A stretch of DNA of 64,000 nt, taken from the NCBI GenBank assembly GCA_021791715.1, contig JAJYWB010000022.1, positions 1 to 64,000 on the forward strand. Reading direction: 5' to 3'. Of the stretch, positions 37,411-46,036 are shown one piece after another; the first letter of the stretch is position 1, and the number at the start of each line of letters is the position of its first letter. The position numbers were made by a program, and so were the translations under genes. This stretch comes from Planctomycetota bacterium (GTDB taxonomy: Bacteria > Planctomycetota > Planctomycetia > Isosphaerales > Isosphaeraceae). Below the pieces are notes generated by a model that was not told the DNA's origin, did not search any database, and worked only from the letters and a program-made list of their open reading frames with translations.

Positions 37411-37913
37411 GGGAGGGCGAACCTCCCGGTGAGCCGCTTCTCGTAAACTCAGTCGAAGAGGCCGATTTATCGGTCAATAATCGTAAACATCATAATTTGG
37501 CTCACCAGGAGGTTCGCCCTCCCAATTTTGGGTCGGCCCTCCCAGTTTTGGGTCGGCCCTCCCAGTTTTGGGTCGGCCCTCCCAGTTTTGGGTCGGCCCT
37601 CCCAATTTTGGGTCGGCCCTCCCAGTTTTGGGTCGGCCCTCCCAGTTTGGGATCGGCCCTCCCAGTTTTGGGTCGGCCCTCCCAATTTTGGGTCGGCCCT
37701 CCCAGTTTGGGATCGGCCCTCCCAGTTTTGGGTCGGCCCTCCCAATTTTGGGTCGGCCCTCCCAGTTTTGGATCGGCCCTCCCAGTTTTGGGTCGGCCCT
37801 CCCAGTTTTGGGTCGGCCCTCCCAGTTTTGGGTCGGCCCTCCCAGTTTTGGGTCGGCCCTCCCAGTTTTGGGTCGGCCCTCAAATCCCGCCGAATATGTG
37901 GCTTTCTTTCCGG
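37411..37913. repeat. Palindromic dispersed element, copy 2, expanded by an internal tandem array
   Basis: The left arm (37411-37435) is identical to that of copy 1; the right arm (37499-37523) is its inverted copy with one mismatch. Between 37888 and 37913 lies the same conserved end sequence as in copy 1 (22 of 26 positions match), but here 18 units of a 20-bp repeat separate it from the right arm. Confidence 0.75.
37521..37880. repeat. 18-unit tandem repeat, 20-bp unit
   Basis: Units are CCCAGTTTTGGGTCGGCCCT with a few variants at three positions (CCCAATTTTG, CCCAGTTTGGGA, CCCAGTTTTGGA). Variant order is A B B B A B C B A C B A D B B B B B, showing a 60-bp higher-order step (C B A C B A). 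The unit has no stop codon in any of six frames, which creates long open frames without coding meaning. Confidence 0.95.
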
Positions 37914-38139
37914 ATAGTGTCTGAGAAGTTCTTCTGGGACGTTCTTCTGGCGACTAGTCAATTCGCGTGAGCGCGCAAGTCATCAATCTTAACATGAAAG
38001 ATATCAGATATATTGGTCGTCCGCGGCTTGAGCCGTAAGGATTGACACTCCTGTAGGGCTCTTTCGCACTCGCCTCGCCGCGGCCTTGTATAATCGAGGT
38101 TGCTTTGACTCAAACGGGAACCTTGGCGGGCGCGATCTC

Positions 38140-39465
38140 ATGCCGAAGAACGCACAGCGTGGTTTTTTCGACGATTTTGACGACGAATCGCGGGTCGAGC
38201 CGAGCGAAATCGACCTCGCTCGCGCTCCGCTCGCCGAACGGATGAGGCCGCGGACACTCGACGAGTGCGTGGGGCAGGAGCATCTGATCGGCCCTGGAAG
38301 GTTGATCGATCGGTTGTTCGAGGCGAACGAAAAGCTTCCGTCGCTGATCCTTTGGGGAGGGCCGGGGACGGGCAAGACGACGATCGCGCGGCTGCTCGCG
38401 AAACGATCGCAAGCGACGACGCGTTTCACCGCGCTCTCGGCGGTGTTATCGGGCGTGAAAGAGCTGCGCGAGGCGATCGCCGAGGCGAAAAAACAAAACG
38501 CTCGGGGACGGAGAACGATCCTCTTCATCGATGAAATCCATCGATTCAACAAATCTCAGCAAGACGCTCTTTTGCCGGCCGTCGAAGACGGAACGGTGAT
38601 TTTGATCGGCGCGACGACCGAGAATCCGTCGTTCGAGATCAACGCGGCGCTCCTTTCACGATGTCGAATTCTTGTGCTCAATCCTTTAAGCGATAAAGAC
38701 ATTGAAATACTGATTCGTCGCGCCCTCGCCGATTCCGACCGAGGGGTGGCGGAGCTCCGTCCGATTTTAGCCGACGAATACGTTATCGCGCTCGCCAAGG
38801 CGGCGGGTGGAGACGCGAGGGCGGCGCTTTCGGCGCTTGAGACCGCGGTTCCGGCGACCAGGCCCGACTCTCAAGGCGATCGCCGCGTCGCCTGGGAGAC
38901 GATCGTCGAGGCTCTCGGTCATGCGCGTTACGCGTACGATCGACAGGGAGAAGATCATTATAATCTGATATCGGCGCTGATCAAATCGATTCGGAATTCG
39001 AATGTCGACGCGGGTTTATATTGGCTCGCTCGTCTCGTCGAGGGGGGCGCCGACCCGATTTTCATCGCGCGTCGGCTTTGTATTTTGGCTTCGGAGGATA
39101 TCGGCATGGCGGATCCCTCGGCGATGCTCCAGGCCGACGCCGCGGCTCGGATCGTCGATTTGATCGGTCCGCCCGAGGCGATTTATCCGCTCTCGCAGGC
39201 GACGATTTATCTGGCGCTCGCACCCAAATCGGCGGGGGTGAAAAAAGCGTACTTCGCCGCGGCTCGCGACGCTGCGGATACCGCCCGTGAACCCGTGCCG
39301 CTTCACCTGCGCAACGCGGTCACGCCGCTTTTGAAGAGCGTCGGCTACGCGCAAGGTTATCGCTACGTTCACGACGATCCCGCCGCGGCGGTCGAAATGG
39401 AGTGCCTTCCAGGTAAAATCCACGATCATAAGTATTATCAGATAAAATCAGATAACGATAATTAA
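38140..39465 (+). CDS. rarA: Replication-associated recombination protein RarA (MgsA)
   Basis: A 441-residue AAA+ ATPase of the RarA/MgsA/Mgs1 family, which acts at stalled replication forks. The N-terminus has LAERMRPRTLDECVGQEHLIG, then Walker A GGPGTGKTTIA (about residue 68), Walker B ILFIDEIHRFN, sensor 1 GATTENPSFEINAALLSRCR, and the C-terminal tetramerisation region with SALIKSIRNSNVDAGLYWLAR. ATG 38140 is used because the family start motif follows; the ribosome site is weak. The gene is single. Confidence 0.95.
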   Translation: MPKNAQRGFFDDFDDESRVEPSEIDLARAPLAERMRPRTLDECVGQEHLIGPGRLIDRLFEANEKLPSLILWGGPGTGKTTIARLLAKRSQATTRFTALSAVLSGVKELREAIAEAKKQNARGRRTILFIDEIHRFNKSQQDALLPAVEDGTVILIGATTENPSFEINAALLSRCRILVLNPLSDKDIEILIRRALADSDRGVAELRPILADEYVIALAKAAGGDARAALSALETAVPATRPDSQGDRRVAWETIVEALGHARYAYDRQGEDHYNLISALIKSIRNSNVDAGLYWLARLVEGGADPIFIARRLCILASEDIGMADPSAMLQADAAARIVDLIGPPEAIYPLSQATIYLALAPKSAGVKKAYFAAARDAADTAREPVPLHLRNAVTPLLKSVGYAQGYRYVHDDPAAAVEMECLPGKIHDHKYYQIKSDNDN

Positions 39466-39702
39466 CAATTGATTCAGCGAATCGGTGCTCGAATTCCGGC
39501 TCGGCCGAACGATCATTCAGCGTCGCATGCGCGATTGGGTTGTCGCTCGAAAAAAAACACGTTTTTTGAATCTTTGTCTTGTATGGCGGACTCGTTCGGC
39601 TATATGTAGAGGATAGCGTTCGGTTCACGGACGTCGTCGGTCGCGTTTTCCTTTCGTCGCGTCGTTCGGTTCGGCTTGATCTCGATTCGGAGACGACCGA
39701 TC

Positions 39703-42306
39703 ATGGCTCGTTCACTCCGTGATTTGTTCATATCGCGTGTTCGTTCCAAGCGTTCAAGGCGCCCGGGTTGCGAATCGCTTGAGGATCGTCGTCTTCTCGC
39801 CGCGTTTCTGGTCACAAGCACGCTCGATAACGGTTCGGCGGGTACTTTGCGTTACGCGATCGAGCAGGCCGACGCGGCGTCGGGGAACTCGGTCATCGAT
39901 TTTCGGCTCCCCGGCTCGGGCCCTCAAACGATCGATCTTGCGAGCCCGCTCCCCTCGATCACGAATCCTGTGACGATTGACGGAACGTCCCAACCCGGTT
40001 ATTCGGGAACTCCGCTTGTCGTGCTCGACGGGGCGAACGCGGGGACGGGCGCCAATGGATTGACGCTTTCCGGCGGCCTAGACAAAGTTCTCGGGCTCGA
40101 AATCGTTAATTTTCAGGGCTCGGGAATCGTCATCTCGGGCGCCCCGTTCGACGTCGTTCAAGGAAACGTGATCGGAACCGACGCGTCGGGAACGACACGA
40201 CTGGGAAACGGCGGCGACGGAATTATTGATCAGGGATCGCTCGACGCGGTGATCGGCGGAACACAACCGGGCCAGGCGAACGTGATCGCCTTCAATCAAA
40301 AAGACGGAGTGAACGTTTATTCTTCGGCGGGGGTCGGCGTCGAGGGGGTGTCAATCGAATCGAACCTCATTTATGGCAATGGAGGTTTGGGAATCGATAT
40401 CGGCGACGAGGGACTCGCCGCGAATCCGAGCGGCTCGGCTCATAACGCGCCGTTTTTAACCTCGGCGGTTTCCACCGCGAACGGGACCGACGTCGCGGGG
40501 ACGCTCGACGGTCTACCGAACACGTTTTATCAGATTCAATTTTATGCGAATCCGACCGTCGATCCGTCGTTGACCGGGCAGGGTCGAACGCTGTTGGGAA
40601 CGACGAGCGTGATGACCGACTCGACGGGAACGGCGGCCGTTCAGGCCTCGTTGCCGGTCGCGACGACTCCCGGAGAAATCGTGAGCGCGACATCGACGGG
40701 AATCGATTCGACAACGACGTTCGCGACTACCTCGACGTTCTCGCCCGACGTCGTCGTCGAATCGGCGAGTTCTCCTCCGAGCTTCGCCGCGGGGGATCTG
40801 GTCGTCGGGACCGATTCTCTGATTCAGTGGCGGAATTCGGCTGGGGCGATCGTGGGGATTCTCAACCCCAATCTGGGGACGACCCAGAACACCGGGATGG
40901 CGTTCGATTCTTCGGGCAATCTTTATGTGACGAATTTTCTCGCGGGAACGGTAAGCAAATTTAATCCTCAGGGTAAGTTGATCGGAACATTCGGCTCGGG
41001 TTACAGCGGACATACCGAATCGATCGCGTTCAATTCGGCGGGGGATGTTTTTGTGGGTTCGGTCGACGGCGACGACAAGGTGCGCGAATTCAGCCCGAAC
41101 GGTACGTTGATCGCCGCATTCGCGCCCCAGGTTGAAGATCGCGGTACCGATTGGATCGCGCTCGGTCCCGATCAACAAACGCTTTATTACACATCCGAGG
41201 GGACGTCTGTCAAACGATTCGACCTGGCGACGAACACGCAACTCCCCGATTTCGCCGACAATCTACCCGGAGATCACGCGTTCGCGATCGCGCTTTTGCC
41301 GGGCGGGGGTATGCTTGTCGCCGATACGCAGTCGATTTTGCGATTGGACTCGGCGGGAAGGATCGTACAACAATATCAAGTGAGCGGAATTTCATCTTGG
41401 TATGGCTTGGCGCTTGATCCGAGCGGCGAATCGTTCTGGGCCGCGGCGACGAACGCGAATGAGCAGGATTTTCACTCGCAACCGATTCTTGGCGCAAACG
41501 TATATCACTTTGATCTTGCGACGGGGAAGGTGATCGGTCAATTTGATTCTTCGAACACGAGCCCCGCGGGTTCGGTTTTCGGCCTCGCGGTGATGGCGAA
41601 TCCTCCGAGCGGCGCGGGGTCGGGGTCGGGATCTGGAACCGGTTCCGCTCCTGGAACGGGATCGGGATCGAATCCTTCGAGCGGCGGGGGAACGGTTGCG
41701 CCGATCGCGGTCGGAACGGGGACGGTTTCGGCGTATTTCGATCCGCAACTCATCGGCGTTCAGGAGATTGCTAAACCGAGGAGGCCGACCGAGCTGATCG
41801 CGAGCTTTAGCGCCCCGATCGATCCTTCGTCGGCTTCGAATGCGAGTTATTACACGATTTTGGCGCCCGGGAGGTGCGGACTGTTCGGCGTTCCAAGAGA
41901 ACGAGCGATCGGCGCGGCGATCGCGATCGCGAATTCGCCGACGACGGTCGAACTGTTCGTGAGGGGTCGGCTCAATCCTCGTCAGTTTTATGAGTTGAGC
42001 ATTAATGGATCGGGTGTGCGCAACGTGTCGGGAACACCGCTGAGCGCGATCGGCGCCGGAGCTTCGGGGAGCGGCGAATCTCTTGTGTTCGGCCGCGGTA
42101 TCAGCCTGAGCCCGGGGCTTTACACGGCCACATTCTGGGCCGCGACTCATCGCGATCCGCGATCGCGACTTATGGTGAATCAGATCAAAGGATATTCGCA
42201 TGGCGGATTCGCCTTCACGAATTCTACGGCCTCCGACGCTCCGGCTCGCCGCGCGGAACTCCTCGTGATCATGGCCGACGAAAGGCGTCGCGACAAGAAA
42301 TCATAA
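39703..42306 (+). CDS. Large secreted beta-helix/NHL-like protein with planctomycete LEDRRLLA N-terminal signature
   Basis: An 867-residue exported protein. The N-terminus (MARSLRDLFISRVRSKRSRR, then CESLEDRRLLAA) is a signature found on many planctomycete extracellular proteins. Residues about 30-240 form a parallel beta-helix-like domain (GTSQPGYSGTPLVVLDG, VIGTDASGTTRLGNGG). Residues about 370-640 are NHL/SMP-30-like propeller repeats (GMAFDSSGNLYVTNFLAGTV). A Gly/Ser linker (about 640-670) leads to a C-terminal Ig-like domain (ELIASFSAPIDPSSASNASY, YELSINGSGVRNVSGTPLS). ATG 39703 follows GGAG. It is likely a cell-surface or secreted adhesion-type protein; the ligand is unknown. Confidence 0.85.
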   Translation: MARSLRDLFISRVRSKRSRRPGCESLEDRRLLAAFLVTSTLDNGSAGTLRYAIEQADAASGNSVIDFRLPGSGPQTIDLASPLPSITNPVTIDGTSQPGYSGTPLVVLDGANAGTGANGLTLSGGLDKVLGLEIVNFQGSGIVISGAPFDVVQGNVIGTDASGTTRLGNGGDGIIDQGSLDAVIGGTQPGQANVIAFNQKDGVNVYSSAGVGVEGVSIESNLIYGNGGLGIDIGDEGLAANPSGSAHNAPFLTSAVSTANGTDVAGTLDGLPNTFYQIQFYANPTVDPSLTGQGRTLLGTTSVMTDSTGTAAVQASLPVATTPGEIVSATSTGIDSTTTFATTSTFSPDVVVESASSPPSFAAGDLVVGTDSLIQWRNSAGAIVGILNPNLGTTQNTGMAFDSSGNLYVTNFLAGTVSKFNPQGKLIGTFGSGYSGHTESIAFNSAGDVFVGSVDGDDKVREFSPNGTLIAAFAPQVEDRGTDWIALGPDQQTLYYTSEGTSVKRFDLATNTQLPDFADNLPGDHAFAIALLPGGGMLVADTQSILRLDSAGRIVQQYQVSGISSWYGLALDPSGESFWAAATNANEQDFHSQPILGANVYHFDLATGKVIGQFDSSNTSPAGSVFGLAVMANPPSGAGSGSGSGTGSAPGTGSGSNPSSGGGTVAPIAVGTGTVSAYFDPQLIGVQEIAKPRRPTELIASFSAPIDPSSASNASYYTILAPGRCGLFGVPRERAIGAAIAIANSPTTVELFVRGRLNPRQFYELSINGSGVRNVSGTPLSAIGAGASGSGESLVFGRGISLSPGLYTATFWAATHRDPRSRLMVNQIKGYSHGGFAFTNSTASDAPARRAELLVIMADERRRDKKS

Positions 42307-42362
42307 TTATGTATGAATGAATGTGCGAATATCGCGTGGTTGATCCATTATGTTTTGTTCGG

Positions 42363-43097
42363 TTAGGGAACGAAAGCGAGAGCGATCGCGGCGACGGCGA
42401 TCGCGCCCACTAACGCGATCAACATCCCCGCGACGCGACGACGCTTGAGATAAAATAATAGAATCAAGCCGCTCGCCGAGATAAACGTAAGAAAGATCGC
42501 CGATATATCGATTACGATCGACCAAGCTTTCCCCGAATCGCGTCCTTTGTGCAGGTCGTTGAGGATCGCGATCAATCCGTGATCGGTGATCGTTAATTGA
42601 TACCTTCCGTTCGTGCGATCGATGAAGGCGTCGGCGGCGTAGCCGGGGCCTTTGAAGCTGACCGTGCATTCATCGTCGTCGACGCGAAATTCGGAAACGA
42701 TTCCCCGCAGTCGATGTTTGGCTCGTAAGAACTCGGCGATCGCCAATTTATCGACAGCCGTCGAAGATTCGCCGGGGTCGGATCCCGAATCCGCGGCGGT
42801 TGAACTGGAATTCGATCGGGGCGCGAGCCAAGCGGAGTCGATCACGCCTTGCGCGCGTGCGCTCCGTTCGAGTTCGCCGAAGAACCAATCGGGGTGATTG
42901 AGCGTCACCCCCGTGGCGCTAAAGAATAAAACGATCGCGAGCCCGAACATAGAAATATAGATATGAAGCCAGCGGATCGCGGCGGCGAAGCGCAGCGAGA
43001 TCGTTCGGCGCGGCGAGACGACGCGCGAATTCGACGCGCGTCGAGGATCGGCGGACGTCGCGTCTTCGTCGACCAGGGTCGCGTTCTCGACCGTCAT
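42363..43097 (-). CDS. PepSY-associated transmembrane protein
   Basis: A 244-residue membrane protein of the PepSY_TM-like type. After a polar N-terminus come a helix about 38-62 (AAAIRWLHIYISMFGLAIVL) and the motif FSATGVTLNHPDWFFG, a periplasmic PepSY-like region (about 65-185) and two C-terminal helices (about 188-244) with LNDLHKGRDSGKAWSIVID. Histidines in WLHIY, LNHPDW and DLHKG could bind haem, as in related ferric reductase-like proteins. It overlaps the ApbE gene by 4 bases and is its downstream partner. Confidence 0.88.
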   Translation of the reverse strand: MTVENATLVDEDATSADPRRASNSRVVSPRRTISLRFAAAIRWLHIYISMFGLAIVLFFSATGVTLNHPDWFFGELERSARAQGVIDSAWLAPRSNSSSTAADSGSDPGESSTAVDKLAIAEFLRAKHRLRGIVSEFRVDDDECTVSFKGPGYAADAFIDRTNGRYQLTITDHGLIAILNDLHKGRDSGKAWSIVIDISAIFLTFISASGLILLFYLKRRRVAGMLIALVGAIAVAAIALAFVP

Positions 43098-44689
43098 TTC
43101 GCGGCTTCCCTGGTGGTGGAAACCTTGCGATAAGCGATCGACGCCGATTTAATCTCGATGTCGCCTTTCAGTTGCGCGGTGAACGGTTTTCGCTCCAAGA
43201 TGATCGGCTTGCGAATAATTTGATACGTGCCGTGCTCGCGAGCGGCCTCGATGAAGAGCGTGTATTCGCCGTCGGGAACGGCTTTTCCGTGGTCGTCTTT
43301 GCCGTCCCAGATCGCCTCGTAAACTCCCGGTACCGAGGTGGCGCGGGCCATCGTATGGAGGAGATCGAGATCGTCCGACTCGCGTCGAGCCTTGTCGTCG
43401 CGATGCCAGCGTTTCAGCTCGTGAATCCATCTTTCGGGACCCGCTCCGCCGAGCGAAACCCAAAGAATCACGGTGCGCAACGATCGCCCCTCCTTATCTT
43501 CAATCCAGATCGCCACATAAGGACGTCGATATCTACGTCCATTATTATTCTTGGATTCGATTTCGAATTTGATCGCGAGCTCGAATTCCGCACCGCTCGC
43601 CGCGTCCGCCGCGGGGGAACGCCCATCGGTTGATCCTGCTTCGGATTTCGCCTTCGGATTAACCTGAGCCGATTGTGTCTTTTCGAGCGGCGCCTCGTAG
43701 CGGTTGAAACCGTCGCTTCGCGCGATTCGGCCGTCGCCTGAGATCAGCAGGCATTCGACTCCGGGGATCGATTTCACAAGCCGCAGGCTCTCGTCGATCG
43801 AAAGGACGTTGCAGATCGTCGCGAGCGCGTCGGCGGTCGTCGAGTCGGCGGCGATCACCGTCGCCCCCGTTACATGATCGACGGGTCGACCCGTTCTTGG
43901 ATCGAAAATATGAGAATACCATTTTCCTTGGATTTGAAAGCCGCGTTTGTAATTCCCGCTGGTGGCGACGGCTTTATCGCGCACCTCGACTCGCGTGATC
44001 GGCGCGCTCGTTTCGGAATCGTGAAACGGCGAGGCGACGCCGATCCGAGCCGTCATATCGCCCGCGACGCGGAGGTCGCCGCCGATATTGAGCAACACGC
44101 CGAGAACGCTCCGATCGCCTTCAAACGCGCGAACCGCGGCTTTGCCCACGATATATCCCTTGGCGATCGCGTTGAGACTAACGGGTTGATCGGATCGATA
44201 TTCGACTAGCCCGCTCGTGGACTCGATCCGCCACGCGGGAGCGCGGATCTTTTGGAGAACGTCGGCGAGCTCGGCGGCGCTCGGAGCGCGATCGGCCTTC
44301 GCGGCGCGGGTCCAAAGGCGAGTGAGCGACTCGACGCGGGGATCGAAAGCCCCGCCGCTTTTTTCCATCCAATAATCGGCGGCTTTTAAGATCGTGAGTA
44401 GTTCAGGAGAGACTTTGATCGGCGAGTGGGGCGTTTTTTGCAGTTTGCTGAATTCGCTTTCGGCGTCGTAACCGCTGAAGATCGCCGACAGCCGGTCGAT
44501 CTCGGCGAGGACGCGCGTCTCGGCGGCGGTCGCGGCGCGCGGCGTCGTCGCGCGAACACGAAGTTCAAGTGATGTTCCCATCACATTCTCATGACGAAAG
44601 ACGAAATCCTCGGCGGATCGCGCCGAGGTCGCGATACAAGAAACGACGGCGATCGTCGGGATCAGGCGAACTCGCTTTCGACAATGCAT
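43094..44689 (-). CDS. apbE: FAD:protein FMN transferase (ApbE) fused to DUF2271 domain, exported
   Basis: A 531-residue protein. A signal peptide (IPTIAVVSCIATSARSA) precedes an ApbE domain (about 25-335) with MGTSLELRV, SGGAFDPRVESL, LNAIAKGYIVGKA, LLNIGGDLRV and HIFDPRTGRPVDHVTGATVIA; ApbE attaches FMN to target proteins in the periplasm. After a linker, the C-terminal 170 residues are DUF2271 (FELAIKFEIESKNNN, RPYVAIWIEDKEGR, GVYEAIWDGKDDHG, GEYTLFIEAARE). The ATG at 44689 has GAGAGATGG upstream at good spacing; the ATG at 44698 does not. Coupled to the PepSY-TM gene by a 4-base overlap, suggesting a flavin/haem electron-transfer pair. Confidence 0.93.
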   Translation of the reverse strand: MHCRKRVRLIPTIAVVSCIATSARSAEDFVFRHENVMGTSLELRVRATTPRAATAAETRVLAEIDRLSAIFSGYDAESEFSKLQKTPHSPIKVSPELLTILKAADYWMEKSGGAFDPRVESLTRLWTRAAKADRAPSAAELADVLQKIRAPAWRIESTSGLVEYRSDQPVSLNAIAKGYIVGKAAVRAFEGDRSVLGVLLNIGGDLRVAGDMTARIGVASPFHDSETSAPITRVEVRDKAVATSGNYKRGFQIQGKWYSHIFDPRTGRPVDHVTGATVIAADSTTADALATICNVLSIDESLRLVKSIPGVECLLISGDGRIARSDGFNRYEAPLEKTQSAQVNPKAKSEAGSTDGRSPAADAASGAEFELAIKFEIESKNNNGRRYRRPYVAIWIEDKEGRSLRTVILWVSLGGAGPERWIHELKRWHRDDKARRESDDLDLLHTMARATSVPGVYEAIWDGKDDHGKAVPDGEYTLFIEAAREHGTYQIIRKPIILERKPFTAQLKGDIEIKSASIAYRKVSTTREAAK

Positions 44690-44782
44690 TTGTTCCATCT
44701 CTCAATAACGTTCGTTCATTTTGACGACGATTAGGCCGTCCCGCCGTTTCGCTTCGACGCGGATGGGAGATCCTTCGCTCGC

Positions 44783-44820
44783 CGTGGACCTCTTTCGGAT
44801 TGAATCCGCCGCGGTCCACG
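44783..44820. promoter_or_regulatory. Inverted repeat around the msrA -35 box, candidate operator
   Basis: CGTGGACC (44783-44790) and GGTCCACG (44813-44820) are exact inverted copies 22 bases apart. The -35 box lies between them, and the right half lies in the promoter spacer just before the -10 box. A repressor dimer could bind here; a hairpin in the ApbE-side leader is an alternative. Confidence 0.45.
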
Positions 44821-44828
44821 TCTATCAT
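44800..44828 (+). promoter_or_regulatory. Sigma70-type promoter of msrA
   Basis: TTGAAT (44800-44805) and TATCAT (44823-44828) are separated by 17 bases, close to the sigma70 consensus. The predicted start point lies about 15-20 bases upstream of the msrA start codon. Confidence 0.6.
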
Positions 44829-44851
44829 ACTGACACACGAGGAGTCTCGCC

Positions 44852-45760
44852 ATGAACGCGAAGAAGCGCGCATTCGCTCTATCGGTCGTGTTGATCTTGG
44901 CGTTTTCCGCGGCGGTCTCGGCTCGACATAATTCGACCGACGATTCGCCCGACACGAAATCGGCCGGTAAATCGGCCCCGGCTCAGCCCGCCGAGGCATC
45001 GAAGCCGAACGCGGAGAAGGATTCGAATTCGGTTCCCGAGGCTTCCACGCCCGCGGCCGAATCCAAAACCGCGACGACCGGCGACGAATCGTCCGCGGCG
45101 GCTTCTCCGCCTCAATCCGCGGGCGCCGCGTCGAAGGCCGCGAATTCGTCCGCCTCCAAATCCAAATCCGCAAAAACCACGAAATCGACTAGAAAAGGTA
45201 AGGCCGCGACCAAAAAAGCCGTCAAATTCAGCGGGAAGACCGAAAAGGCGACGTTCGCCGCGGGATGTTTTTGGTCGGTCGAGGCGGTCTTTGAGCGCGT
45301 TCCTGGCGTCATCTCGGTCGTTTCGGGCTTTTCGGGAGGGATCGTTCCCAATCCGTCCTATCAACTTGTTTGCACAGGTCAAACCGGCCACGCCGAATCG
45401 GTTCAGATCACTTATGATCCCGAACTCTGCACCTACGAAAACCTGCTCAAAGTCTTTTGGAGCGTGCACGATCCGACGACCTGGAACGCTCAGGGAGACG
45501 ATCACGGTCCGCAGTATCGATCGGTGATTTTTTATCACAACGAAGCCCAAAAAGAGGCCGCGCTCAAATCGTATAAACAACTTACCGCCGCCGGAACGTT
45601 CGGCGCGCCGATCGTCACCCAGCTTATGCCGATGAAGGCGTTTTTCCCCGCCGAGGATTATCATCAAAATTACTATCGTAATCATATGTATGAACAATAC
45701 GCAGATTTTTACATCACTCCCAAGATTGAGAAGCTGCGGAAGAAGCTTCATCTAAGATGA
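44852..45760 (+). CDS. msrA: Exported peptide methionine sulfoxide reductase MsrA
   Basis: MsrA reduces methionine-S-sulfoxide in damaged proteins. The catalytic domain occupies about residues 130-302 with the active-site motif AAGCFWSVEAVF, then GFSGGIVPNPSYQLVC, TGQTGHAESVQITYDPE, WSVHDPTTWNAQGDDHGPQYRS and AEDYHQNYY. The first 25 residues are a signal peptide (LSVVLILAFSAAVSARH); residues 26-130 are a Ser/Ala/Lys-rich linker. Export is thus likely and the enzyme should act in the periplasm or on the surface. ATG 44852 lies 8 bases after GAGGAG. It is divergent from the ApbE-PepSY pair, sharing a short regulatory region. Confidence 0.94.
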   Translation: MNAKKRAFALSVVLILAFSAAVSARHNSTDDSPDTKSAGKSAPAQPAEASKPNAEKDSNSVPEASTPAAESKTATTGDESSAAASPPQSAGAASKAANSSASKSKSAKTTKSTRKGKAATKKAVKFSGKTEKATFAAGCFWSVEAVFERVPGVISVVSGFSGGIVPNPSYQLVCTGQTGHAESVQITYDPELCTYENLLKVFWSVHDPTTWNAQGDDHGPQYRSVIFYHNEAQKEAALKSYKQLTAAGTFGAPIVTQLMPMKAFFPAEDYHQNYYRNHMYEQYADFYITPKIEKLRKKLHLR

Positions 45761-46036
45761 GACCGACGCGTTCGCGTTATTCCGGCGAGCCGCTTTGATC
45801 TCTGTCGTCGACCTGGAAGCCGAGCGCCGGTCTCGGGATTCGACGCGGGGATTCCGAGCGAGTTCGATCGATTGTTCGCTCGCGTTTCGTCTTGCAACCG
45901 AACCGAATGGGTGCGTTCGACGTCCGGGAGTGCGGGAAAGTTGCGCGTGCTGTATGCTGGGGATGCGGAATCTGGAAAGCTCACTCGAAGTTGAGATCGA
46001 TTCCAACACCGCGACGACTCAAGGCGAACGAGAACG

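Larger units (their letters stand above)
37110..38139. other. Repeat-rich intergenic region
   Basis: About 1 kb with no credible gene. It holds a GC-rich hairpin (37233), the second palindromic element (37411) with its tandem array, and a candidate rarA promoter (a TATAAT box at 38089-38094 without a clear -35). The long open frames across the array on both strands come from the stop-free repeat unit. Confidence 0.6.

Noticed and set aside
37521..37880. CRISPR array
   Set aside because: Units are directly contiguous 20-mers without unique spacers and no cas genes are near.
37467..37970. Open frames on both strands through the tandem array (WVGPPSFGSALP-type repeats)
   Set aside because: The 20-bp unit has no stops in any frame, so the frames follow from the repeat itself; no start signals.
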